Both the position numbers and the translations under genes were made by a program. Shown here piece after piece: positions 15,632-26,009 of a stretch of 64,000 bases of DNA. Below the pieces are notes generated by a model. It was not told where the DNA came from. It did no database searches and saw only the letters and a list, made by a program, of their open reading frames with translations. This DNA comes from Pseudomonas tohonis (GTDB lineage Bacteria; Pseudomonadota; Gammaproteobacteria; Pseudomonadales; Pseudomonadaceae). The stretch spans positions 3,722,001-3,786,000 of the forward strand of contig NZ_AP023189.1 in assembly GCF_012767755.2 (NCBI RefSeq), given 5' to 3'. Positions within the stretch are counted from its first letter, which is position 1. The number at the start of each line of letters is the position of its first letter.

Positions 15632-16744
15632 TTAGGGCTCCAGGCGCCGGACCAGCTCGCGGGCGACTGCGCAAAGCAGCTCGTCCGCGCCCTTGGCGGC
15701 GATCAGTTGCAGGCCCACCGGCAGTTGCGAGGCGCCCACCAGGGGGATGCTCAGCGCGGGGTGGCCGGTGAGGTTGAAGGGGCGCACGAAGGCGGTCATG
15801 CCGATCACCGCGCGGGTGTCGGCAGCGTCCACCGCCAGCAGCGGGTAGTCGGGCATGGTGGGCATGGCGAGGATCGGGCACTGCGCGAGCGCCGCATCCA
15901 CCTCGGCGGTGAAGGCCGCGCGGCAGGCTTCGGCTGCGGCCAGCGCCTCGTCGGTGGTGGTGCCGGCGGCTTCCAGGCGGCCGGCGATATCCGCGCCGAC
16001 CTTGCCGCTGGCCAGCAGGTGCCGGCAGGCATTCCAGGTCTCGCGGTTGATCACCGTGAGGCCGGCGTCATAGGCGGCGCGCATGCCGGGCAGCGGCACG
16101 CTGCGCAGGGGGAAATCAGCGCGTGCCAATGCGGCGTCGACGGCGAACTGCACCTCGTCCAGCGCCTGCACCGGCACCACGCCGATGCGCACGCCTTCCA
16201 GGGAAGGCAACGGGCCGAAACCGGGGGCGATCAGGCCCATGGCCTCGATCAGCATGTCCATGTCACGGGCGAAGGGCCCGACGCAATCGAGTGTCGACTG
16301 CTCCGGCATCACGCCCCGACGGCTCACGCGGCCGAAGCTGGGCTTGAGGCCGAACACGCCGCAGCAGGCGGCGGGGATGCGCACCGAGCCACCGGTGTCG
16401 GTGCCCAGCGAGAAGTCGCAGAGCCCGGCGGCCACCGCCGTGGCCGAGCCGCTGGAGGAGCCACCGGGGATGCGCCCGGGATAAAGAGGGTTGTCCGGCG
16501 TGCCGGTCCAGGCATTGATCCCGGTGGTGCCGAAGGCCAGCTCATGGAGGCTGGTCTTGCCGATGATGCGGCAACCGCCATCAAGCAGCGCCTGTACCAC
16601 ATCGGCGTTGCGGGTGGCGTCGGGGGCTTCTTCCAAAGCACGGCTGGAAGCGCGGGTCGGGTAGCCGGCGATGTCGATGGTGTCCTTCACCATCACGGTC
16701 CTGCCGGACCCTCCCAGCTGCAGTTTCTCGACGACTGTCGCCAT
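15632..16744 (-). CDS. iacH: Amidase-signature enzyme of the iac cluster
   Basis: A 370-residue amidase-signature hydrolase, shorter than GatA (about 480). The Ser-cisSer-Lys triad is visible as Lys20 (VMVKDT), cis-Ser96 (IPGGSSSGSATA) and nucleophile Ser120 (GTDTGGSVRIPAACCG). IacH has been proposed to cleave an amide or lactam intermediate of auxin breakdown; the exact substrate is not shown here. It is the first gene of the leftward iac operon, 24 bp before iacA. GGTGAAGG precedes the ATG. The long AT-rich region upstream is the divergent control region. Confidence 0.85.
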   Translation of the reverse strand: MATVVEKLQLGGSGRTVMVKDTIDIAGYPTRASSRALEEAPDATRNADVVQALLDGGCRIIGKTSLHELAFGTTGINAWTGTPDNPLYPGRIPGGSSSGSATAVAAGLCDFSLGTDTGGSVRIPAACCGVFGLKPSFGRVSRRGVMPEQSTLDCVGPFARDMDMLIEAMGLIAPGFGPLPSLEGVRIGVVPVQALDEVQFAVDAALARADFPLRSVPLPGMRAAYDAGLTVINRETWNACRHLLASGKVGADIAGRLEAAGTTTDEALAAAEACRAAFTAEVDAALAQCPILAMPTMPDYPLLAVDAADTRAVIGMTAFVRPFNLTGHPALSIPLVGASQLPVGLQLIAAKGADELLCAVARELVRRLEP

Positions 16745-16889
16745 GCCTTCACCTGTATTCGATTTGTTCGCGCTGTGCGCTTTCAGGGAAGCCTTCTGCC
16801 TGCCGGGGCAGGTGAACGCTTAAATCTAAAATCGGAATATTTACGTGAAATGTCAATTGAATTTTGGCAAATAAATCGGTGTGTAGATT

Positions 16890-16932
16890 CGGTGCATTTT
16901 TCGTCGTCACGCACCCTTTCCGTGCATTTCGG
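16890..16932. promoter_or_regulatory. Pair of direct repeats GTGCATTT, 30 bp apart
   Basis: CGGTGCATTTTTCG (16890-16903) and CCGTGCATTTCGG (16920-16932) share GTGCATTT at an exact 30-bp interval, about three helical turns. Direct repeats in a divergent regulatory gap suggest an activator site, for example for the AraC-type protein encoded at 26010-26993. This is inferred from pattern alone. Confidence 0.45.
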
Positions 16933-17169
16933 TAACAGCCTGAAAAATGGATCTTTCACTCATCAATCATATATTTATCGTTTATTTTCAATAACTTGAA
17001 TATTTGTCGAGAAAAATAATCATTCAGTAAACTGTTCCCGACCCGTTATCGAAGCCGCTGCTTTAACCCCATGGAAAAAGAAATTTCAGGCACCCAAAAC
17101 AGGTCAAAAATGCCACCTTAAAAATGGATTTTTTATCACTGGAAATCCACGATTTTTCGGTCAGGAAAT

Positions 17170-17186
17170 CGGCTTTCCGAAAGCCG
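17170..17186. promoter_or_regulatory. 17-bp palindrome CGGCTTTCCGAAAGCCG
   Basis: A perfect inverted repeat (8-bp arms, one central base) at the right edge of the AT-rich region. The size suits a MarR-type dimer such as IacR, whose gene is at 28821-29297. It could equally be a short hairpin in the leader of the importer operon. Confidence 0.45.
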
Positions 17187-17529
17187 TATTGATCCAGATC
17201 AACGCCTTGTCGCTTGCGGGATCGAGACGCATCGGCCGCGTTGCGCGAATGGCCGCCGAAACCCCATCGCCGCCCCTTCCTCCAGCACCCGAACGCGGCG
17301 TGCCGAAACGCCCCCTGCGCGAATGCGCCGTAACGGGGTAACGATTTTTCCTGGCATGCAACCTGCTATCGCCCTACACGCCACTCGGCCCGACACGGGC
17401 TCGACGGCGCCGCCCTGCCCTCGGCAGCGAGCAGCGCACGGGCACCACAACAAGAAGGACCGCGGGCCCGCCAAGCGGCGCCCGTCGGACAACCGCCCCG
17501 TATCGCCTTGCAACTCTTCGGAGAAAGTC

Positions 17530-18681
17530 ATGCTCTTCAAGAAAGCTGTGTCCACGTTGCTCCTGAGTGCCGCCTGCGCCGCCCTTGCGCAGGCCGACGT
17601 CAAAGTCGGCGTCATCACCTCCTCCACCGGCCCCATCGCCCTCGTGGGCCTGCCGCAGAAGAACAGCGTGCCGCTGCTGCCGACCCAGGCCGGCGACCAG
17701 CAGGTGACCTACATCGCCCTGGATGACGGCAGCGACCCCACCGCCACGGTCAAGGCCCTGAAGAAGCTGATCAGCGAGGAGAACGTCGACGCCATCATCG
17801 GCCCGAGCGGTTCGCCCAACGCCATGGGCGTGATCCAGTTCGCCGCCGAGGCCGGGGTGCCGCTGCTGGCGCCGGTCGGCACCGCCGCCGTGGTGCTGCC
17901 GATGAACGAGCAGAAGAAGTGGGTGTTCAAGACCACCCAGAACGACGACCTGATCGCCAAGGCGCTGGTCGACGACATGGTCGCCCGTGGCGTGAAGACC
18001 CTCGGCTTCATCGGCACCGCCGACCCCTACGGCGAGAACTGGTCCAAGGTGATGGGCGCGATGGCGGCCGAGCACGGCATCAAGGTGGTCGCCAACGAGC
18101 GCTTCCAGCGCCAGGACACCTCGGTCACCGGGCAGAGCCTCAAGGTGCTGGCCGCGCGACCGGACGCCGTGCTGGTCGCCGCACCCGGCAGCTCGGCGGT
18201 GATGCCGCAGACCACCCTGTTCGACCAGGGCTACCGCGGGCAGATGTACCAGACCCACGGCGCCGCCCTGCCCGACTTCCTCAAGCTCGGCGGCAAGAAG
18301 GTCGAAGGCACCATCCTGGCCGCCAGCCTGATGCTGGTGCTGGACGAAGTGCCGGACAGCCACCCCTCGAAGAAGGTCGCCGCCGACTACATCGCCGCCT
18401 ACGAGAAGCTCAACGGCAGCAAGCCGGCCACCTTCGGCGCCAACACCTTCGACGCCGGCCTGCTGCTGCAGAACGCCATCCCCGTGGCCGCCGCCAAGGC
18501 CGCGCCGGGCACGCCGGAGTTCCGCGCGGCGCTGCGTGACGCGCTGGAGCAGAGCCACGAGCTGGCCGCCACCCAGGGCGTCTACAACATGACGCCCGAG
18601 GACCACAGCGGCTTCGACGAACGCGGCCGCGAGCTGATCCAGGTGAAGAACGGCAACTGGACGCTGCTGCGCGGCAACTGA
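17530..18681 (+). CDS. Periplasmic substrate-binding protein of a branched-chain-amino-acid-type ABC importer
   Basis: A 383-residue LivK-like type I binding protein with a signal peptide (MLFKKAVSTLLLSAACAALAQA, cleavage near residue 22) and two Rossmann-like lobes (VKVGVITSSTGPIALVGLPQKN; GVKTLGFIGTADPYGENW). This family binds amino acids, urea or aromatic acids, and members in aromatic-degradation loci often bind benzoate-like compounds. Given the divergent iac operon, indole-3-acetate or another plant-derived acid is a reasonable guess. GGAGA precedes the ATG. It is the first gene of a long rightward operon; a 160-bp gap with a dispersed repeat follows. Confidence 0.9.
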   Translation: MLFKKAVSTLLLSAACAALAQADVKVGVITSSTGPIALVGLPQKNSVPLLPTQAGDQQVTYIALDDGSDPTATVKALKKLISEENVDAIIGPSGSPNAMGVIQFAAEAGVPLLAPVGTAAVVLPMNEQKKWVFKTTQNDDLIAKALVDDMVARGVKTLGFIGTADPYGENWSKVMGAMAAEHGIKVVANERFQRQDTSVTGQSLKVLAARPDAVLVAAPGSSAVMPQTTLFDQGYRGQMYQTHGAALPDFLKLGGKKVEGTILAASLMLVLDEVPDSHPSKKVAADYIAAYEKLNGSKPATFGANTFDAGLLLQNAIPVAAAKAAPGTPEFRAALRDALEQSHELAATQGVYNMTPEDHSGFDERGRELIQVKNGNWTLLRGN

Positions 18682-18700
18682 TCGCAGGCACGGGTTCCCC

Positions 18701-18785
18701 GTAGGGTGGACAGCGCTTTTCTGTCCACCAGGCGGAGCCCGGCTCAACGCCGAAAGGTGGATGAAAAAAGCGTCATCCACCCTAC
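18701..18785. repeat. Palindromic GTAGGGTGGA...TCCACCCTAC element inside the importer operon
   Basis: Outer arms GTAGGGTGGA (18701-18710) and TCCACCCTAC (18776-18785) enclose inner hairpins (GGACAG/CTGTCC and GGTGGATG/CATCCACC). It sits between the binding-protein gene and the first permease gene. Such hairpins commonly protect the upstream mRNA and so raise binding-protein output over membrane parts; that effect is inferred. Confidence 0.82.
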
Positions 18786-18841
18786 GCACCGGTCATGCCG
18801 CACACACCTACGCCCCCCATACCGCAACAAGAGTTCCCACC

Positions 18842-19879
18842 ATGAATTTCCAGATAGCCATGCTGCTCGGCCAGGACGGCATCACCAACGGCGCGATCTA
18901 CGCGCTGCTGGCCCTGTCGATCCTGCTGGTCTTCACCGTCACGCGCATCCTGCTGATCCCCCAGGGCGAGTTCGTCACCTACGGCGCGCTGACCATGGCC
19001 ACCCTGCAGGCCGGCCACCCCACCGCACTGGTCTGGCTGCTGCTGGGCCTGACCCTGGTCGACTGCGCGCTGGACCTGTACGACGCCGCGCGCTCCAGCC
19101 ACGCCTTCCGCTTCCCCAAACGCATCCTCGCCAAGCTCGCCTACGCCCTGGCCATGGTCGCGGCCATCCGCCTGCTGCCGCTGGCCGAGCTGCCCATGGC
19201 GGTGCAGGCGCTGCTGACCCTGGCCCTGGTGGTGCCCCTGGGCCCGCAGATCTACCGCCTGGTGTTCCAGCCCATCGCCTCGGCCAGCTCCCTGGTGCTG
19301 CTGATCGTCTCCATCGCCGTGCACGTGGCCATGGTCGGCATCGCCCTGCTGCTGTTCGGCCCGGAAGGCGCGCGCACCGCGCCCTTCTCCGAAGCCGGCC
19401 TGGAGCTGGGCCCGGTGACCTTCAACAGCCAGACGCTGTGGGTGATCGCGGTGTCCCTGGGGCTGATCATCGGCCTGTTCCTGTTCTTCGAACGCAGCCT
19501 CTACGGCAAGGCCCTGCGCGCCACGGCGGTGAACCGCATGGGCGCGCGGCTGATGGGCATCTCGCCGAGCCTGGCGGGCAAGGCCACCTTCCTCCTCGCC
19601 ACCTTCATCGGCGCGCTGTCGGGCATCCTCATCGCGCCCATCACCACGCTGTACTTCGACTCCGGTTTCATCATCAGCCTCAAGGGCTTCGTCGGCGCCA
19701 TCATCGGCGGCCTGGCGAGCTACCCGGTGGCCGCCCTGGGCGCGCTCTCGGTGGGGCTGATCGAAGCCTTCTCGATGTTCTGGGCCAGCACCTACAAGGA
19801 GATCATCGTCTTCACCCTGATCATCCCCTTCCTGCTCTGGCGCTCGTTCACCCGTCGTCACGTGGAGGAAGAGGAATGA
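18842..19879 (+). CDS. LivH-type inner-membrane permease of the ABC importer
   Basis: A 345-residue, very hydrophobic protein beginning [36 protein letters not shown], the LivH N-terminal signature. It has about eight to nine membrane segments, and a cytoplasmic coupling loop ([21 protein letters not shown]) contacts the ATPase. It is somewhat longer than E. coli LivH (308) because of an extra hydrophilic and helical insert around residues 75-125. Its stop overlaps the next ATG by four bases (ATGA). Confidence 0.9.
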   Translation: MNFQIAMLLGQDGITNGAIYALLALSILLVFTVTRILLIPQGEFVTYGALTMATLQAGHPTALVWLLLGLTLVDCALDLYDAARSSHAFRFPKRILAKLAYALAMVAAIRLLPLAELPMAVQALLTLALVVPLGPQIYRLVFQPIASASSLVLLIVSIAVHVAMVGIALLLFGPEGARTAPFSEAGLELGPVTFNSQTLWVIAVSLGLIIGLFLFFERSLYGKALRATAVNRMGARLMGISPSLAGKATFLLATFIGALSGILIAPITTLYFDSGFIISLKGFVGAIIGGLASYPVAALGALSVGLIEAFSMFWASTYKEIIVFTLIIPFLLWRSFTRRHVEEEE

Positions 19880-21677
19880 AACCCCGCTACCTGATCCTCG
19901 GCCTCGTCATCCTGCTCGGCATCGCGCCGCTGGCGTTGCCGCCGTTCTACGTCACCCTGCTCAACTACATCGGCCTCTACACACTGGTAGTACTGGGCCT
20001 GGTCCTGCTCACCGGCGTCGGCGGCATGACCAGCTTCGGCCAGGCGGCCTTCGTCGGCCTCGGCGCCTACACCACCGCCTACCTGACCACCGCCGAGCAG
20101 TTGCCGGCCTGGCTCGCCTGGGCCAGCGCATCCCCCTGGCTGACGCTGCTGGTGGGCGTGGCCATCACGGCCCTGGTGGCGCTGCTGCTCGGCGCGCTGA
20201 CGCTGAAGCTCTCCGGCCACTACCTGCCGCTGGGCACCATCGCCTGGGGCCTGTCGCTGTACTACCTGTTCGGCACCGTGGAATCCCTGGGCGGCCACAC
20301 CGGCGTCAGCGGGCTGCCGTCGATCTCGCTGTTCGGCGTGCTGCTCGACAAGGGCGAGAAGGTCTTCTACCTGATCTGGGTGGTCCTCCTGCTGGCCATG
20401 CTGATCACCCAGAACCTGCTGGACTCCCGCGAGGGCCGCGCCATCCGCGCGCTCAAGGGTGGCCAACTGATGGCCGAATCCATGGGCGTCGACACCTTCC
20501 GCTCCAAGCTGGTGATCTTCCTCATCTCGGCGGTGTTCGCGGCAGTGTCCGGCTGGCTCTACGCCCACACCCAGCGCTTCGTGAACCCCACGCCCTTCGG
20601 CCTCAACATGGGCATCGACTACCTGTTCATGGCGCTGATCGGCGGCGTCGGCAGCGTCTGGGGCGCGCTGCTCGGCAGCGGCATCCTCACCCTGCTCAAG
20701 CAATGGCTGCAGGACCTGCTGCCGCACCTGCTGGGCAGCACCGGCAACTACGAGACCATCGTCTTCGGCCTGCTCATCGTGCTGCTGATGCAGCGCGCAC
20801 CGGGTGGCCTGTGGCCGCTGCTGGTGCGCCTGGTGCCCAGCCGCCTGCGCCCCCGCCAGCGCCTGCCGGCCGCCGAAGCCCCGGCCCGCGACCTGCCGCA
20901 ACGGCAGCGCCCGGCCCACGGCGAGGTGATCCTCGAAGCGCGCCACGTCACCCGGCGCTTCGGCGGCCTGGTGGCCAACAACGACATGAGCCTGGAGGTG
21001 CGCGCCGGCGAGATCCTCGCCCTGATCGGCCCCAACGGCGCCGGCAAGAGCACGCTGTTCAACCAGCTCTCCGGCGTCGACACCCCCAGCAGCGGCGACG
21101 TGCTGTTCATGGGCAGGCGCATCAACGGCCTGGCCTCGCGCCGTGTCGCCGGCATGGGCATGAGCCGCACCTTCCAGCACGTGAAACTGCTGCCCGGCAT
21201 GAGCGTGCTGGAGAACGTCGCCATCGGCGCCCACCTGCGCGGCGGCAAGGGTGTGCTGGCCTCGGCCCTGCGCCTGGACCGCGCCGAGGAAGCCGACCTG
21301 CTGGCCGAAGCACGGCGCCAGCTGGAACGCGTCGGCCTGGGCGAGCACCTGCACGAGGAAGCCGGCAGCCTCGCCCTCGGCCAGCAGCGCATCCTCGAGA
21401 TCGCCCGCGCGCTGTGCGCCGACCCTTGCCTGCTGCTGCTCGACGAGCCCGCCGCCGGCCTGCGCCACAAGGAGAAGGAGGCCCTCGGCCTGCTCCTCAG
21501 CCGCCTGCGCAGCGAAGGCATGGCCATCCTCCTGGTGGAGCACGACATGGACTTCGTCATGGGCCTGGTGGACCGCGTGGTGGTGATGGAATTCGGCCAG
21601 CGCATCGCCCAGGGCCTGCCGGAAGAGGTGCAGAAGAACCCCGCCGTGCTGGAAGCCTATCTCGGAGGCGCAGAGTG

Positions 21678-21678
<1 letters not shown>
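19876..21678 (+). CDS. Fused LivM-type permease and LivG-type ATPase
   Basis: A 600-residue two-part protein. Residues 1 to about 320 are a LivM-like permease with several membrane helices and the coupling loop ([22 protein letters not shown]). A proline/arginine-rich linker ([20 protein letters not shown]) leads to an ATP-binding domain with Walker A (GPNGAGKS), a signature close to LALGQQR, Walker B (CLLLLDEP) and a switch His (LVEHDMDF). LivM and LivG are normally separate; the fusion fixes their ratio. It overlaps the LivH-type gene by 4 bp and the next ATPase gene by one base. Confidence 0.92.
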
Positions 21679-22469
<791 letters not shown>

Positions 22470-22474
22470 CCCGT

Positions 22475-22499
22475 GCCCGCCCGGCGATCCCGGGCGGGC
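22475..22499 (+). other. GC-rich hairpin after the LivF-type gene
   Basis: GCCCGCCCGG and CCGGGCGGGC pair perfectly around a 5-base loop, 5 bp after the stop codon. There is no T-run, so read-through into the reductase gene is expected; it probably marks an mRNA stability or partial termination point. Confidence 0.6.
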
Positions 22500-22518
22500 C
22501 ACTCGATGGAGCGACCCC

Positions 22519-23499
22519 ATGAAGCAACCTACCCTGCGTATCTGCATCGCCGGTGCCGGAGCCATCGGCTGCACCCTCGCCGCCCGTTTCGCCGCCAGCG
22601 GCCAGCGGGTCAGCGTGCTGGCCCGAGGCGAGACCCTGGACGCGATCCGCCGCGACGGCATCCGCCTGCACGACCTCGACGGCACGCACCTGGTGCGCGT
22701 CGACGCCAGCGACGATGCCGCCGAACTGGGCCCCCAGGACCTGGTGTTCCTCTGCACCAAGGCCCCGGCGCTGGCCACGCTGCTGCCACGGATCGCGCCG
22801 CTGCTGGATGACGAGACGAGCGTGGTGCCGGTGGTCAACGGCGTGCCCTGGTGGTACTTCCACGGCCTGCCCGGGCGCTTCGCCGGGCGTCGGGTCGCGG
22901 CCGTGGACCCGGACGGCGCGCTGCTGGCGGCCCTCGATCCGGCGCGGCTGATCGGCTGCGTGGTGTTCATCACCGCGCAGTGCCCGGCGCCCGGCGTGGC
23001 CGAGTCCGGCAACCCGCACCTGATGATCGTCGGCGAGCCGGACAACCGCCTGACGCCCCGCCTGGAACGCCTGCGCTCGGTGATCGCCGACGCCGGCATC
23101 GAAGCCCGCGCCAGCGAACGCATCCGCGACCCGCTGTGGACCAAGATCATCGCCAACCTCACCTCCAACCCGTTGTCCGTGGTCAGCGGCGCCACCCTGG
23201 AGCAGCTCTACAGCCAGCCCGGCCTGCGCGAGCTGGCCCGCGCCACGCTGAACGAGGCGTTGCTGGTGGCCGCCGGCCACGGCGCACGGGTCGACATCGA
23301 CCCGCAGACCTTCCTCGAACTCGGCGCCGGCATGGGCGCGGTACGCACCTCGATGCTGCAGGACCACGACAAGGGCCGGCCGCTGGAGCTGGCCGCCATC
23401 GGCGACGCCGTGCTGGAACTGGCCGAGCTGCTCGACCTGCCCATGCCCATCACCCGCCACCTCATCGCCCTGGCGCGCTTCCGCAGCGCCAGCCACTGA
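22519..23499 (+). CDS. Ketopantoate-reductase-like dehydrogenase (ApbA/PanE family)
   Basis: A 326-residue protein with the N-terminal NADP-binding motif ([21 protein letters not shown]) and the family Lys (LCTKAPAL). The C-terminal helical domain holds the second conserved Lys ([20 protein letters not shown]). True PanE makes pantoate, but a copy in a catabolic transport operon is more likely to reduce or oxidise some other 2-oxo/2-hydroxy acid. GGAG precedes the ATG. It is 49 bp after the LivF-type gene and 14 bp before the class II aldolase gene. Confidence 0.85.
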   Translation: MKQPTLRICIAGAGAIGCTLAARFAASGQRVSVLARGETLDAIRRDGIRLHDLDGTHLVRVDASDDAAELGPQDLVFLCTKAPALATLLPRIAPLLDDETSVVPVVNGVPWWYFHGLPGRFAGRRVAAVDPDGALLAALDPARLIGCVVFITAQCPAPGVAESGNPHLMIVGEPDNRLTPRLERLRSVIADAGIEARASERIRDPLWTKIIANLTSNPLSVVSGATLEQLYSQPGLRELARATLNEALLVAAGHGARVDIDPQTFLELGAGMGAVRTSMLQDHDKGRPLELAAIGDAVLELAELLDLPMPITRHLIALARFRSASH

Positions 23500-23513
23500 A
23501 CAAGGAGCCTTCC

Positions 23514-24278
23514 ATGAACGCCATCGCCATCACCCAGCCCCCTCATTGCAGCGACGAGGAATGGGCCCTGCGCGTGCAGCTCGCGCACTGCTACCACCTG
23601 GTGGATTTCTTCGGCTGGACGGAAACCATCTTCAACCACATCTCCGCGCGCCTGCCGGGGCCCGCGCACCACTACCTGGTCAACCCCTTCGGCCTCAACT
23701 ACCGCGAGGTGACCCCGGCCAACCTGCTCAAGGTCGACCTCGACGGCCACAAGCTGGAAGACTCGCCCTACGACGCCAACCCCGCCGGCTTCGCCCTGCA
23801 CAGCGCGGTGCACGGCGCCCGCGACGACATCCACTGCCTGATCCACACCCACACCACGCCCATCTCCGCCGTGGTGCAGAAGAAGGCCGGCTTCGGCCAC
23901 CACGATTTCTATGGCGCGCAGCTGTACGGACGCATCGGCTACCACCCCTTCGAGGGCATCACCCTGTTCGACGACGAGAAGGCGCGGATGATCGAGAGCC
24001 TCGGCGACAAGCACATCCTGGTGCTGCGCAACCACGGCATCGCGGTGGGCGAAAGCAGCATCGCCAAAGCCTTCTTCCTGCTCTGGACGGTGCAGCGCGC
24101 AGCGGAGATCCAGTGCGCCGCCGGCGCCCTCGGCGGCGAGGACAACCCGCTGCCGGAGGCCGTCAGCCAGAAGTGCGCCGACCTCACCGCCATGCTGATC
24201 CGCGAGAGCGGCTTCGCGGTGAAGTTCTTCGACGCCATGGTGCGCAAGATGCAAGCCGAACGCGGCGCGGGCTGGTGA
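23514..24278 (+). CDS. Class II aldolase/adducin family protein
   Basis: A 254-residue zinc-type aldolase fold protein. The metal His pair is visible in CLIHTHTTP, with a third His in LRNHGIAVG, and [17 protein letters not shown] opens the domain. Family members cleave sugar phosphates or decarboxylate or cleave 2-hydroxy acids; many in catabolic loci are unassigned. AAGGAG precedes the ATG. Its product and the ketopantoate-reductase-like enzyme may act in sequence on the same hydroxy/oxo acid, an inference from adjacency. The chemoreceptor gene starts two bases after its stop. Confidence 0.85.
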   Translation: MNAIAITQPPHCSDEEWALRVQLAHCYHLVDFFGWTETIFNHISARLPGPAHHYLVNPFGLNYREVTPANLLKVDLDGHKLEDSPYDANPAGFALHSAVHGARDDIHCLIHTHTTPISAVVQKKAGFGHHDFYGAQLYGRIGYHPFEGITLFDDEKARMIESLGDKHILVLRNHGIAVGESSIAKAFFLLWTVQRAAEIQCAAGALGGEDNPLPEAVSQKCADLTAMLIRESGFAVKFFDAMVRKMQAERGAGW

Positions 24279-24280
24279 GC

Positions 24281-25837
24281 ATGGGCGCCTCACTCGCCAC
24301 CCTGCCCGCCTTCGTCGAGCCGCCCATCTCGCGGCTCGCCCCGGACGGCCGCCTGCTGGCCTGCAACGACGCCTACCTGGCGCTCTCCGGCTACCGCCGC
24401 GACGAGCTGCTGAACCAGAGCTTCGAGCTGATCAACCACCCGCAGATGCCGGCGCGGGTGATCGAGCGCATGTGGCGCACCCTGCGCGCCGGCACCCCCT
24501 GGAGCGGCCCGCTGATGGGCCGCACGCGGGACGGCGCGAGCTTCTGGAGCCAGCTCTACGTGGTGCCGCTGTTCGATGGCGGCGAGCTGGTGGCCCTGGG
24601 CACCGTCTACCACCCCATCGACGCCGCCCAGAGCCGCCGCGCCGAGGCACTCTATGCGCGCCTGCGCCAGGGCCGCGCCCCGCTGCCGCTGGCCGGCCGC
24701 GTGCAGCAGTGGCTCGCCGGCCAGGGCCTTGGCCTCGCGCTGGCCCTGCTGCTTGGGGGCGCCACCCTCGGCGGGCATGTCGCGCCGGCACTGGGCGGCC
24801 TGGCCCTGGCGCTGCTGCTCGGCGCCGCCTGGCAACGGCAGGCGGCCCAGCGCCGCGACCTGCAGCGCGCCCTCGGCGGCCACGCCCAGGTGTACAGCGA
24901 CGCGCTGCTGGCGCCGATCTACCGCAGTGCATCCAGCGGCAGCGGCCTGTTCGAGATGGCGCTCAACAGCCAGAAGCTGCGCATGCGCACGGTGATGGCG
25001 CGGATCAGCATCAACGGCGAGATCCTCCGCGCCCGCAGCGAGGAATCCGCGCAACTGGTGGCCAGCGGCGCCGAGCAGCTCGACCGCCAGCTGCAGGAAG
25101 CCGAGCAGTCGGCGGCGGCCATCCACGAGATGAGCGCCACCATCCAGGCGCTGTCACGCAACCTGCAGGAGGCCGCCCAGGCCACCACCCAGGTCGACCA
25201 GCTGGCCCACGACGGCGAGCGCCTGGCCGAGCAGAGCCAGGCCTCGATGCAGGGCATGCGCGCGTCGGTGGCGGACATCGACCTCGCCGTGGGCCGGCTG
25301 GCGGAGTCCATCGAGTCCATCAGCGGCATCGCCACGGTGATCCAGAGCATCGCCGAGCAGACCAACCTGCTGGCGCTGAACGCGGCGATCGAGGCGGCGC
25401 GGGCCGGGGAATCCGGACGCGGCTTCGCCGTGGTCGCCGACGAAGTACGCACCCTCGCCTCGCGCACCCGCGACTCCACGGGGCAGATCCAGCACTCCAT
25501 CCAGCGCTTGCGCGACGGCAGCGCCGAGGCCCTGGCCACCGCGCGCCGCGGCGAGCTGGCGGCGCAGCAGTCCGCTCAGGACGTGGAGCAGGTGCGCCAG
25601 GCGCTGCACCGCATCTGCGGGGAAGTCGGGCAGATCAGCGGCATGAGCCTGCAGATGGCCGCCGCCATCGAGCAACAGGGCCAGGTCGCCGAGGAGGTCA
25701 ACCGGCAGATCGCGCAGATCGCCGGGCTGGCCGAATGCAGCGCCGGCCAGGCCCAGCGCAACAGCCAGATCGGCCAGGAGCTGCACCAGTTGGCCAACTC
25801 CCAGCTGGACCTGGCCCAGCGCTTTCTCGACGGCTGA
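24281..25837 (+). CDS. Aer-like methyl-accepting chemotaxis protein with N-terminal PAS domain
   Basis: A 518-residue chemoreceptor. Residues about 10-115 form a PAS domain ([40 protein letters not shown]). Two hydrophobic segments (about 148-190) anchor it. The remainder is the coiled-coil signalling domain with its conserved tip ([38 protein letters not shown]). There is no periplasmic sensor, so it reads a cytoplasmic or redox/energy signal, as in Aer. Two bases separate it from the aldolase gene, so chemotaxis is co-expressed with uptake and metabolism. IAA-degrading Pseudomonas are known to swim towards auxin, although via other receptors. Confidence 0.92.
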   Translation: MGASLATLPAFVEPPISRLAPDGRLLACNDAYLALSGYRRDELLNQSFELINHPQMPARVIERMWRTLRAGTPWSGPLMGRTRDGASFWSQLYVVPLFDGGELVALGTVYHPIDAAQSRRAEALYARLRQGRAPLPLAGRVQQWLAGQGLGLALALLLGGATLGGHVAPALGGLALALLLGAAWQRQAAQRRDLQRALGGHAQVYSDALLAPIYRSASSGSGLFEMALNSQKLRMRTVMARISINGEILRARSEESAQLVASGAEQLDRQLQEAEQSAAAIHEMSATIQALSRNLQEAAQATTQVDQLAHDGERLAEQSQASMQGMRASVADIDLAVGRLAESIESISGIATVIQSIAEQTNLLALNAAIEAARAGESGRGFAVVADEVRTLASRTRDSTGQIQHSIQRLRDGSAEALATARRGELAAQQSAQDVEQVRQALHRICGEVGQISGMSLQMAAAIEQQGQVAEEVNRQIAQIAGLAECSAGQAQRNSQIGQELHQLANSQLDLAQRFLDG

Positions 25838-26009
25838 GTCGTGCCTGTTGCTCCTGCCCCTTCAAGGGAGCGAAAGCCATGCAGCCATCCCGCGTTTCGC
25901 CCCTAGGGTGTGCTGCGCGCACCTGTGCCTCGCCGGAAGCACCGAGCGGCGGTGCGCACGGCCCGCCCTGCGGCACGAGGCCAGCTCTTGGCACGGATGC
26001 AGGGTGTGC

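Larger units (their letters stand above)
16745..17529. promoter_or_regulatory. 785-bp AT-rich divergent control region between iacH and the ABC importer
   Basis: No gene is visible. Bases about 16815-17165 are clearly richer in A and T than the rest of the window, with runs such as AATATTTACG, CATATATTTATC and GAGAAAAATAATC. The region must hold promoters for both the leftward iac operon and the rightward transport operon. I cannot pick out a convincing -35/-10 pair on either strand. Two candidate operator patterns inside it are listed separately. GGAGA at 17520-17524 is the ribosome site of the importer gene. Confidence 0.7.

Noticed and set aside
22475..22499. Terminator splitting the importer operon after the LivF-type gene
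   Set aside because: The hairpin is strong but has no T-run, and the next gene has its ribosome site only a few bases later, so I list it as a hairpin only.
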